Positions 34,001-46,000 of a stretch of 64,000 nt of DNA are shown here, in pieces. Within the stretch, counting starts at the first letter, position 1. Every line of letters begins with the position of its first letter. The notes under the pieces were generated by a model that saw only the letters and a list, made by a program, of their open reading frames with translations, did not search any database and was not told where the DNA came from. The DNA comes from Trichuris trichiura (taxonomy: Eukaryota > Nematoda > Enoplea > Trichinellida > Trichuridae): contig JBAJFE010000004.1 in NCBI GenBank assembly GCA_037903355.1, positions 4,262,001 to 4,326,000 on the forward strand, in the 5' to 3' direction. The translations under genes and the position numbers were made by a program.

Positions 34001-37000
34001 GTTGAGAAACACTGTTCTAGAAGATAAAGACGCGTTAAAAGATTAAAAAAATACTTACAAACAAATTTTTCAATTTGTCCGTGAAATCAGAATTGTTCAG
34101 ATTCAGGATAACGAAGATGGTCTTTCGTTGCTTACATTTACTGAAACGGCTGAACTGCGCACTTGCCAAACATGGCCCAACATCTTACTGGATAATGTCC
34201 GACACATTTATGTCTTTAATAGTGGTGTTGATTTCATGAGCGTCAAACAAAGAAGCAGAAGAAATGCCGCCAGGTTTTACAAAGGAAGAGTTCACCAACC
34301 AACGCAAATAGTCATTAGTAGCGTTAGAGAAAGGCTAAAAATAGTGGTTATCATGTAAAGTGAAGCAAGTAGAATTTTACAGTGCTTACACCAATGAGTG
34401 TCATTATACCATCTACATTTTCCAAACGTCGGCAGGCATAGTGTACATTTGCCCCGACAGTGAAAAGTACTAAGAACACTACGGAACCTAGTAAAGCAGT
34501 CCAATAAGCAACGCATGATGAACTAAAATACAAATGCGTGTAAATATAGGAGGATGGACATAGAAAGTTCGCTGCTATTGTAGCGCGTACAGAGCGAGTA
34601 GCTTCTTGGCCCATTTTTCAGGCACTCGAAAATGACAGCTTCCACCTTCAGGCCCAAAGGCAAACAAGAGTAACACCGCAAAGACGAAGAGAAGAAATGA
34701 CACAGCGCATGCCAATGCAGACCATATGTTTGCAACTGTTTGCCTAAAAGATCAACAGCTTGGAAAGCGTTGTGTCTTTTAAAAGTTCTAAACACTTTTT
34801 AAAGTCTCTTCTTTCTTACTGAGTTGGTGTGTTTATGAACAGAAAGCTTTATATTGTAATTATAGCACGCTCATTTTCAAAGCATTCGAACATTGAACCA
34901 AGGAAATACCGAAATTGTCAAGTATTTATACTTAGAAAGTATAGCTTTTTATTTTTCAACTGGCCAACTCAACGCTAAGGAACAACGTAAAGAAAACAGA
35001 AATACCATTAAACCGTAATGGAATGTGCAAAAAATTCATGAAAGCAGTTAATCGCCAAACTTCATATCAATCGTCAAATTTACACACTGCAGATGAAGCA
35101 TGTCAATAAATAATCTCCATTGCTAACCGATAATGCACAATTGGCCAATGTTTGGTATACTGCCGTCTCAGTAAAATACAAAATAAGAAATCGATGGGCA
35201 GCATTCTATCGTGAGCGGTGTATTTATTCCACTTCGAAGAGAAATACTACAACGGGTCAGAGCGAAGGCAGAATTCTCAAAATTTCAATTTGACAACGGA
35301 ATTTGCAAACATCTGCAGGCTGTGCGTTCAATAAATAGATGAACAGCAAGCTTAAAACTATTGTAGCCGTTAACTGCGCTTGTCAAATATAGGAAACTAT
35401 CCGCTCAGAAAATGAAAACTATGTTAGCATTTTGATGAATTAGAACTTATAGCAAAGTTCTTATATGAACGAGTAAGAGTAATCTGCGATTTTTTTTGAG
35501 TGGCTGCTTTCTAAAAACGCTCTGTTTAGACTGTAATTTGTGCTTTTTAAAGGCTTCATTTTTCTTAACGAATGAACTACACTTACGTTGAAATGATCAA
35601 TTACTTTTTGCTGCCTGAAACCTCGGTAACATTTAGCTTTCTAAATTCTGTTGCTTTTTGATTTGCGAGCATTATAAGCACTAATAATTTTGAAAGCATA
35701 GCATTTTGGGACGAGACGAGAGAATTTCATGCGCAGCATATAATTATTTTGTTAGGGAAGTTTCCCGTTATAATAATCCGTAAACTATGGTCACTGGAGA
35801 TTTCGGGTGAGACCCTCACCAGTCTTCAGCTAATAGAAAAGAGGTACTCTTAACTGAAAGCTTCGGTGTCTACAATTTGTTTATCGTTATTACGGAACCC
35901 TTCCGTAATAATGAAAATATATACAAGCACTGGCTTCGAAGAATTAAGGGTATAATGAGCTTGCTGCTCCCATTTCAAACTGACATTTAACTTGACCACG
36001 TGGCCAACCGCACTTCAATATTCTTTTACGTTACACAGCACGCCTGACTTGGAAATTAAGCAGAATAGAAAAAAATAACCTGTAAGCGTTGTATTGTTCG
36101 ACTTGCGGTTTGTACTTGAATACCATGTCAGCAGGTTCCTTGATAAAGCTAATCTTAAAAATTGACAAAAGTTAACTGACAGGATAATATGCCTAAACTC
36201 AGAGAGGTTATAGGTTTTGGGGAACATCCTACAAAGGACTTTTATTATGTGATAATAACTGTTATGACGATGATAATAACGGTGTTATGCATTATGTATT
36301 AATAACTGAAATGATGATGATTTTATCTTTGTCAACGATTACAAGGGTATGAACGCAACATTGCTATCGTGCTGAACAAAGCCTATGTTGCCAATCCAAT
36401 ATTTGCTGAAATATTTATGATGTTCCGGCTTACGAAAATCGAATGCCTTTACAAACTGAGCAGAGAAATGAGACCTAGCGGCGGAACAATTGCGTAATTT
36501 TGGTATGAAATGAACGCGCAATGAAAGTGTTGGAGGGTACGACGATCCTCTGACACGTATTCACCAGCATACCTGCGGACACCGTCTATGATACAGTACT
36601 CTACTTTTCTGCCTACGTGTCTTTCCGGTTAGTCTGGCTTCTCTCTTTCTTCTCTCACGTTGCTGCAGATTAAACTATTAAACTCCCTGCGATATCTTTC
36701 ACTTCGGCCACCTAAATTCCAACAGAAAGTAAAGAAGGAACTCTTTGGAAAAGGCTCGATTCTATATGCAGAAGAGCGAATTTGCTTCCCACGTTGAACA
36801 AATCAGGTGAATGAACGGAAACACAAGTAGTGAGTTACAACGGGGAGTCGTTGACGCAGGTAGAGCGCTTCAAAACAGGATAACATAACTTCATTCTATT
36901 TTGATTTTTCTGCCTAAAAGCCTTTATTCAGGCAATATGGAGCCATCGGTTGATGTCATCGACACTCAAGACTCACGCATCACGTCAGTAAAATATGATA

Positions 37001-40000
37001 TTTTAAATTTCTGCTAAAAGAACTTTCGACAGAATTCTACCTGTTTAATTGTGCAAAAACCGTAAGAATTACAGTGAAACTTTCTGCCTTCACCGTGGGG
37101 TGTCACTGGTGCAAAAAAACAAAATTTTTTTGCTGAGCGGCACCTGGTTCAGAAACGCAGAAGAAATTCTTCTTTAACTCCAGCCGATGTGGACGCCGAC
37201 TGAGTTGAACCTTCACTCCTCAAAGTTTATTCTTACGTGGCTGGTCCTACATCAGAGCAATGTCCGCAACGCTGTTCTTAGTGGAAGCGCAACCCAGACT
37301 AAATGGGAAACCATTAAACCTAGCTAGTGTACATGAGTCTCTAACAAAGAATTTAAACAGTTTATTCATCTTTTACCTTCTTTCTTTTTTCCTTTTCGGC
37401 CGCTTTTACCCTCCCTTTATTTCACTGCTGAGAATGGCTGGTGGACACAACCCTTAAAAGCTTCGTGTAGCGTGGGTTGAACCGACAGAATAGGAGAGGT
37501 GAATACTTGTTTATTAAACCGGAACGTCTGCAAGCTCCAAACCGAGAGAAAAACCGATGTGACAGTCTTTGGTCTTGTCCTTATATAGTCCTCTGGTCGC
37601 GGCCGGGTCAGGTCACGTGCAACAGCTGGTGGCCCACCGGTCGCATGACAACATATTTACAACACTTCGGTTGGTCAAAATTGAATGATCAAAGGGAAAA
37701 CCGCGTAATAAAACGTTCTACAAGTATACTATGCTCTATGAACTCCCGCTTTATAAACGTTTGCTTTTACGAAGAGGCTGAGTTTGCACCTATTTTCGCT
37801 TTACGCAAGAATTGCGTTTGCGTTTTTTCGCTTTTGCGAAGAAAAGCAATGGTACAGTATAGGCTTTTATAATTTGTGCCGTTTTCCTGACTTCGCGTAG
37901 CGGCTAGCCAGTGTCCCTTTGCGCGAATTCGTCAAGTGCCCTGCCGTGCTGCTTGGTAGCAAGTCTCCATAGGTCTGACCCATCTGCAGGATTATGGTCA
38001 AAATTCCGATAAGCTGAATTCCTAAGAAGTCTAAATCCCTGACGGGCCAAAATCTCGATACGTCGAAATCCTGAACAGGCTGAAAATGCATTGTAAAGTG
38101 CGGACCTTTGACAGTTCCCCATTGGCTTTCCTAGAGAGGAAAAGTATTCGATTAGATGCGTTACTATACTGGTCTTGTTTCTTAGATCACTAACTTTGAA
38201 CAAGACTAGTATAATGACGCTTCTACTCATAAAGATTCTTTACCTAAAAAATGTCAATCCATAACTGCCACAAGGCTAGCCTTTACAGTGCACATTTGAC
38301 TTGTTAGGGCCTTCGATTGCCACGAATTTGAACTGTTTGCATTTTGATTGCTATCGATTCTTCTTTTTTCTTTTTTCTCTTTTCTTCTCTCCTTTTAACG
38401 GGTGCGTTATTCAAAATAAAATTATTTTTTTTACGGCTTTTGCTACCCGTTCGTTAAAAACGTTTATTCCAAACGTATAAACCCGCGGAGCTTTCGGGCC
38501 GCACCGGGGCCCGTCATCAGCGCTAAGTGCGCCGCCGTCGGGTTGGTCATTATGTTAGCAAGCCGCTCCGTCCGACCGACCGTAGTGGGAACCTCAGCCG
38601 TCAGGTCGATCCTTGACCCGTCGGGCTTTGGTCCCACCTAGTCAGTCAGACTTTGCCGCGAGCACCCAACCGACCTTCCACGACGGCGGCAGCACTAACA
38701 ATGACCAACCCGACGGCGGCGCACTTAGCGCTGATGACGGGCCCCGGTGCGGCCCAAAAGCTCCGCGGGTTTATACGTTTGGAATAAACGTTTTTAACGA
38801 ACGGGTAGCAAAAGCCGTAAAAAAAAAATTTATTTTGATTGCTATCACCTAAACACGTAATATCTACGATTTTCCTTGAACTGCTTTTCATTTTTGTGGC
38901 AAACAAATCAAGGTAGCGGCAGCAAACCAGTCTCCCTGAAAGTCGCTTTCTATCTCAACGGCAGCAGCCCAAGATGCGCGGCTATCATCCTGCACAGAGG
39001 CTGACATGTGGGTCGCACGATAATGCCTCTTCAAGATCGAGTCATATGATCCTGTGACTCCACTCGCCATCCAGCCTTCTGCGGTTTCAGCATATCACTG
39101 AGATTAGCAGTTCGCCGACTATACCAGTGGAAGCACATCTTGCAGAATTTGTTTTTACTTGAAATGTATTTCTGTCATTTGCACAGTCGCTATTTCTGCT
39201 ATGCACTACTGCTGCACGCGTTCCTTGCTTTGTATCCCCAGTCATTAAGGCCTGACAGATTATTTTTAAAAAACCAGGTCTGCTTAAAACGCCTTCCTAT
39301 GTTACAGAATAGCCACCGCTTCTTCGATTTACAAATGTTCGCTTTATTAACAATTTTTCCGGTCCTATCAACCTTCGTTAATCAGGGGATACTTGTGCAA
39401 TGAAAACCTACAGACTCGTTAAGAAGAGTTTTCTCTTCAAGACGCCATGAAATAAACAAATGCGATTGCGTATGTAATGTAGTGAACAAACGGTTTAGGA
39501 CAAGACAGCCATTACGGGTGTAATTGCATGATTTTGTTAAACCAATGTGTTTATTGAAGTATTGACAGCCATTACACGCTCCGCATTGTTGTGTTGTATT
39601 ACGACTGACACATGAAGCATCTTTTTGACCTTCATTTATCTCAGATTTACACTAGTCATCTTCGTTTATTGCTTGCTTATGGCCATTACCGTAATTAACC
39701 AATGCCTTTAATATCAATTCGTTTTGTTTTGTTTAAGAGGATTTTTCTCCAGGCTGCATAATGAGACACGCATACCTTAGTACATGAATGTAATGTCCAA
39801 ACTATATTCCAGCACTTTGAAATGTCTTATTAGAGAAACGTAAACAAGCGTTACAACCACTCATCCTCAATGTCGATGACGGCTTTGCTCACTTTTGTTC
39901 AATACAGCAACACCTCGCTAGTTCTGATCTGCATAACAAGAAATGTCCCTAATCTGAATTCAGAAAGGACAATGACAAATCAACCTTGCATACTTGACAT

Positions 40001-43000
40001 GTTTACGCCCCATTTTCCCACTACCGCGCAACTGCTTACTGAAACAACCTCTTTCGCTTTGTTATTACCTTCAACAACGATATCCGACTTGCTAGACTCC
40101 AACGTGAAAATCCTAATCCTTTTGTGGGATTAAAAGTTACTGAACAATCGAAGCATAACGTAGGAAACCTTCCCTAGGGTATCGTTGCATTTGATGCAAG
40201 CCTCGTCTCAAAGCCTGTTTCACTTGACGCGTGCATGGCAAAGTAATGGAAACGAATAGAAAAAATGAGCCAAGAAGGTTAAAGCAAAAAAGGCTATGCA
40301 AAACCCATAAACCCATAGATACTACCAGACCTAGACTAGACCATTGAAAACCCATAGATACTACCAGACGAATGGGCAATCAATCTCAGGATAAAACAAC
40401 AAATTCCGTTGCTTCCATTGCATAAAGTAAAATGCACATACGGTCGACGGTCAGCGTGCGGCAAAAAGAAGAGCATTTCCGAACTACCAGATGACATTAG
40501 AGCGGAACTTAAGGCGCATCTAGTTAAACCAGGATGCGCGTTGACCATGAACCACACTCTTCCGTTAGTGTTTTCTCCATAGATGTTTACGAGTTTATAC
40601 CAGCCATTCTCAACCTTTTCTGCGCTAGGCCCCCCTTCGAAGGTGTCCTCAGGTGCCAGGCCCTTTTTTCCTATTGGTCGATTAATTTTTGCGTTTTTTG
40701 TATAGACATTAATCAGCTTTCAACGGCAACCTCCCAGGATCAAGATAATGCAATGATACAATGCGAATATATAGTCGTCAAATCATTTGAAAAGAGCACT
40801 TGGGGTTCTTCGAAACTAACAATGAAACCACTTCGTCGAGTCGAGTAAGAATTTATTCGAATCCTCCATAGAGAAATGTTGCTAACGGTTAACCAATCCT
40901 CTATAGAGGATTGGCATAAATTCTCACCCTTCCGATCGAGCTAACTACGCTTGTTCCAATAAGGCTTCTCAGCCCTCTTGACGGTCTCCTGCCCCCCTCT
41001 GACCAATTTTCGATCTCGACCCCCCTGACACCCTCTCGGCTCCCCCTGGAGGGCCCAGGCCCCACGTTGAGAATGGCTGGTCTATACCACTGAAGGAAGA
41101 TTTTAGTACTTTTTCGAAACGTTTCTGCGTTCTACCGAACTGAGTCTTTTATTTCTTAAATGGAACAACCGCGGCGTATTTGCCATTGACCTCAAGGAAC
41201 ACAATTTATAATGACATAAAACGAACAGCTCAATTTCATTGCAGAATCAGAAAGAGATGGTGACTGTTTCTATTTAAAAATGATTTATACCCGTTTCCAA
41301 TATGGTTTATTCATACGGCATTTCATGATCTTGTGTTTGCCATTCAGAAGTCTGTCTATTACGTGCCTCATCATCATAACGTGAACTTGCCGAATATTCT
41401 ATCCTGCTCTTGTATAAGTCTGCGCATAAGTATAATGCTGATATTTAGGCTTAGGCATAGGTAAGGGCAAAACACGTTGGCTCATGTGCTCAAACAGTGA
41501 TAGCAGAATGGGAAAGAGAGGTGAACCTGCACTATTTGCACGGTACGTAGGCGACCGCCACAATCTGGACGCATTCGTTATCTGAATAACCATGTGACAG
41601 ACGGATTGAAAATTATAAAGATTGTCCCTTACTGGTAAAATGTGACAAGAATCTGCTCTTAGTGGCGTTCCTATTATGCTCATACAGTTAATGAAAAACA
41701 CAAGGAAACCTCTTGGAAAACATAATCGAACTCCCTGTCGAAATGTAAAGTCGACAAATTGCTCTTGGATTCTGTTAGCGGACGAAGATACTGGTAGCTG
41801 ACAAAGCAAACTATGTACGAAACGTAGGCATTGATATCAGGCTGAAGTTAATTGAGCGGAAAAATTATACTTAAAAGTTTAAAAGGAAAGAATTTGATAA
41901 GCAAAATTGCTCAACAAAGTTAATTCTGGTCGGAGATAACGAAGTGAACGAGAAGATAATATTGAAAAGGCAGCGCTGAAAGAACACTTTCAGAAATGTG
42001 CGATTACATGTATAATCATGAACGGCAAATCTTCTGTGCAGCAATGAAACAACTTCCTACTTACCGAAGAGATTAAATTATCCAGCAGTTGTTGAACTGC
42101 TGTTAGAGGTTTAGTAGTCTGTCGTGCTACATTAAGCAGATCTTAAAATATTATGTCAAGGTAAGCAAAATATAAAGTAACTTACGTGAAGGAGTTGCCC
42201 ATGCATTTTTTTCAAACGTATCCAAGGTTTGTTTGAACTAAAATTACTCCCATAAAATACATTGATTAAAATTAAAATATTCATACAAACTTGTAATAGA
42301 GGCAATTCAGTACTATTGTTTAGACAAAAGGAATTAATGGAGCGTAACTTTAGAAAAGTAGGAATAAAGCGTTTTGTGACGCGTCAACACAGACGATAGT
42401 CTGCTACGGTGTTGGAACAATTAATTGCAGCACGCCATTACAATGGTGCAAACAGCTTCAATACCCTAAAGCTTTATGGAAATTCAAGAGTGCAAACGCA
42501 CCGTGAAATGAAAATGAACGTGATAGTAAACGAAAGCTCAGAAGCTTATATGGAGTAGAAGTTGCTTCAGCCAAAATAGTAATTCAAATACTGCGCAGGA
42601 AAGATTGCAATGAAGAAAGCTGAGCAATGAAGGACAATTTTGATAGCGAAAAAGATGTGAAGGAGAAGTTAGGAACGATAAAACTTAGCTGAATAATCTG
42701 AACTTAACAAATGAGAAAAATGCGTAGAAGCACATGTTTTTTGATGTATTTGTGTCCAATATTATCAGGGCAGCTGAAAAGAGTCTGATTCACGTTGCTC
42801 GAAACATTGCTGATAAAGTCAGACTACCCACTTGCACAGTTATCACTATAATGCCGACTAGTACGACACAACATGTGCGCCGCACAATGTCCTGAAACAA
42901 CTGCGCTCGAACAATAGAACTTTTATCACAAAAGTGGACACAAGTAGCGTTCTACTAGTCATTCTGAACATGAGCAACTACATGGAAAAAATGACTGAAT

Positions 43001-46000
43001 TTCTAGTGAATTCTATTTATATAATCAGTGAATCAAATCCTGCCAAGGAACTAGGAGGGCTCTATTAAAATTTCTAAATTATTTCTTAACTGAAACGAAT
43101 GATGCTGAGCTCATAAACCACAGAAGTACAAGAGGAGATAGGAATAACTGATTAGGAAGATCACACAAATGATAAGTAAAGTTGATGGTAAATGATTTGA
43201 GCAGCGTGGTAGGTTAATTGGAAAAACATGCTGAAGAACTGTTAAGTTATTAAAAATTTGAAGGAATATGCTCTCTCACCTAGAGAAAGTGAGAAAGAAA
43301 AAGAATAAGGTTACGAAGCAGAAATATCAATACGAGATCGTTACCTAAGTTAACCGGATTTAATGCACAACGATTAAAGGACAAATTTAAACAACGGGAT
43401 CTTGACATGAAATGGCAATAGTGTTATCCAGATTAGCATAAGAGGTTTACAACCCCATTAACGACGATTTTATGAGATAAAAATAAACAGACAACAACTT
43501 CACTTTGCAACGCTCCTGCCAAGACACTTACCCGAATGAAGCTAAATTAGCTGAAATAAACAATGTCGTCCTCAGCTGCTTCTGACGCCTCAGTATGGAA
43601 TAGAAATGCTCTTGATGATGATTATGCTGCATCGTCCGAAGTCAGTAGGAACTCAATGCTCCACAACAACGTCTACGTAACACTTTTCGATGGAACCGCT
43701 ACGTTTGCACCATTTCAAAACAAATCGTCAAAAGTTTGTCCACAAGTTTATAACTTATATCGCAGAACGTTGTCGTAATCGTCATACTTTATTATTATTC
43801 ATATTCGAATCTAGAGTTCTCTACTGCTGGCGTTACCTATCAGTGGTGGAACTAGAAATCATATGCACCTCAACCTTACACTACGCTTTCCCTGGACATA
43901 TATGGGCAGTAAACGCATGTACTTCAATAGAAATAGTGCGTTCCTTACTGTGTGCAAGGATTCGAGGAAATAAACATTTCACGGCAGCAATCTAAGAATT
44001 TCTCTAAGAACTTACTTCAAGTAGCTCATCTCCACAAAGTTTTCCTCCAGGAGAATCAAAGCAATTACGTGTAAGTTCAGTGCTCATTCCATACAACGCG
44101 CTGTACGTGCTGTTAGCGGTCTCCAGCGCCTTTTTGACTAAATTAAACTTTGATGCAGCAATGGCAAATAGGACGCGACTTACAAGACTCGCTACCAGCG
44201 ACCATTTTATCGAAAGTGCAATTATTGCCTAAATATGAAAGAATAAATGGCATAGCGACAAATATTTTTGTTATGACAAGCATTCAATGATAAGGCATGC
44301 ACTCATGAAACAGCGGTGGAACACAAACTGTAATGCAAATACAGTTTGCGCGAAAGTAAAAGCGCGTTGAAACGGCTGTAGAACAACTTCTATTGTTCGT
44401 AGTGAAATAGTTACATAAACTAAGTAAGAAAATCTTTACTGAATAAAGAGAAATGCACCGTACAAGAAGAAAATGCCGACCTTTTAAATTCGCAATGGAT
44501 TACACCTATGCGGCTAAACATTTCCGTATGAGTTAGAATAAGCTTTAGGGACTTCAACTTTCGTGGTCTTAACAGCCGCCGATTCTTTCCAAAACACAAC
44601 CGAACGACACCTTTGCGATTATAGAAAATGTCTTCTGAATACACTTATGTGGTCTATTTCCTAACCAAATGTTGTGTATACAAAAAAGGAAACTAACAAT
44701 CCTCTTTTCACTTTGATGTTTTTGCTATTAGAGCAACAGATGAGTTTAATTCCTTAATGAACACAAAGGGGGACAATTAAAACCTAATTTTTCCATCCAT
44801 CTTCTCATCACAATTCCACCCGTCTTTACAGACTCTTCTTACAATAAACATCGCAGACGACGAGGAAGAGCGCCTATTGTGATCAAAAGCGCAGTTTATT
44901 TCAGCGCGAAAAATCATGCACGGTTTGCACGAAGCTAAAGCAGATTTCTTAGAGAATTCGGATGTAGCATTTTGCATCTGGCGTATGTGTAGCTTCATGT
45001 TAAAGGATGAAGGTTAGGTCCTATAAAAGTTTGTAGGGCATAGTTTATCAGAAAGGTAAAATCCTGCAACTTGAGCAGTCCTTAACATCCCAGCTGAGTT
45101 CCGCCGAAAGAACTGCCGCCAATCAGAACAATAAAAGTAAGCGCATGACAAGACAACCAGAGAACAACAAAGCGAACAGGGACTTAGCTGTTACTATTCA
45201 TGCAATATGCTTACTCAGAATTTTGGGAGAAACCTTTATGGTATTTTTATGATGAAGAAGCCTTTCCTTCAAATTAAAGAAACATACTGGCAACATTCCT
45301 ATGGTTTTCGACAGCTTATTGTCTTTTTGCACAGTTTGCTTTTCTTTGATGACTACTTCGCCATGTTTAAAATCCACTCTCCTTTCAGTCAAACAACTAC
45401 AGTGGTCACATATCTCATAACAGCCTAAAACATTCGACATTTCTGAACATGTGGCTTATGCAACAGGACATCTACTGCATTATAGCACAAAACTCAGTAC
45501 GAATCAGTGGTCGCCGCAAACGCTTTCAAAGGCATGTGACAAATCAGTCATGAATGGATACAACTGAGTGGTAATGAAAGGAGGATAAAGGCAAAATGAG
45601 AACAGAAAAGGAGGGGGAACACGAAGAATAACAAGAAGAAGAACAACAACAACAGAAAAATACATCCAACTGATGTTCTTGAATACGGAATGCTTCATAA
45701 AGGGATAATGTTTCATAATTTGGTAGATGCTCTACGGCTTTTCTCGTTTTGCCTGTGCTGGTATCTGTAGCCAAACGAAACAATTGCTCTATCAACTTTC
45801 TCTCTTTAGATGCGCTATCAAACAATTGCTCTTCATGCATAATTGCTCGTTGGTAGAGCAATTGTTTCGTTTAATTATAGATACTAGCACAGACAAAACG
45901 GGAAAAGCCGTAGAAGATCTGCCAAGTCACATCCAATGGATTATAAAATTAAAGACGATAACGGAAGCTTCCATGATAACTAAGACAAGAAACATTGAAA

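Larger units (their letters stand above)
30355..34058 (-). other. Gene B intron 13, expanded by hAT insertions
   Basis: The intron is 3.7 kb here but 225 bp in gene C. Removing the hAT transposon, the MITE and their target copies leaves about 267 bp, so nearly all the extra length is transposon. Confidence 0.85.
36154..42064 (-). other. Gene B intron 8 (5.9 kb), repeat-rich
   Basis: Contains a solo LTR, the composite repeat with an inverted retroposon pair, a small direct duplication and a hAT MITE. 36160-37460 and 39410-40290 show nothing recognisable. Confidence 0.7.

Noticed and set aside
43520..43690. Conserved block in intron 6 (also 10720-10870 and 63830-63960) as a candidate exon
   Set aside because: No frame is open in all three copies and no shared splice sites of the needed phase exist.
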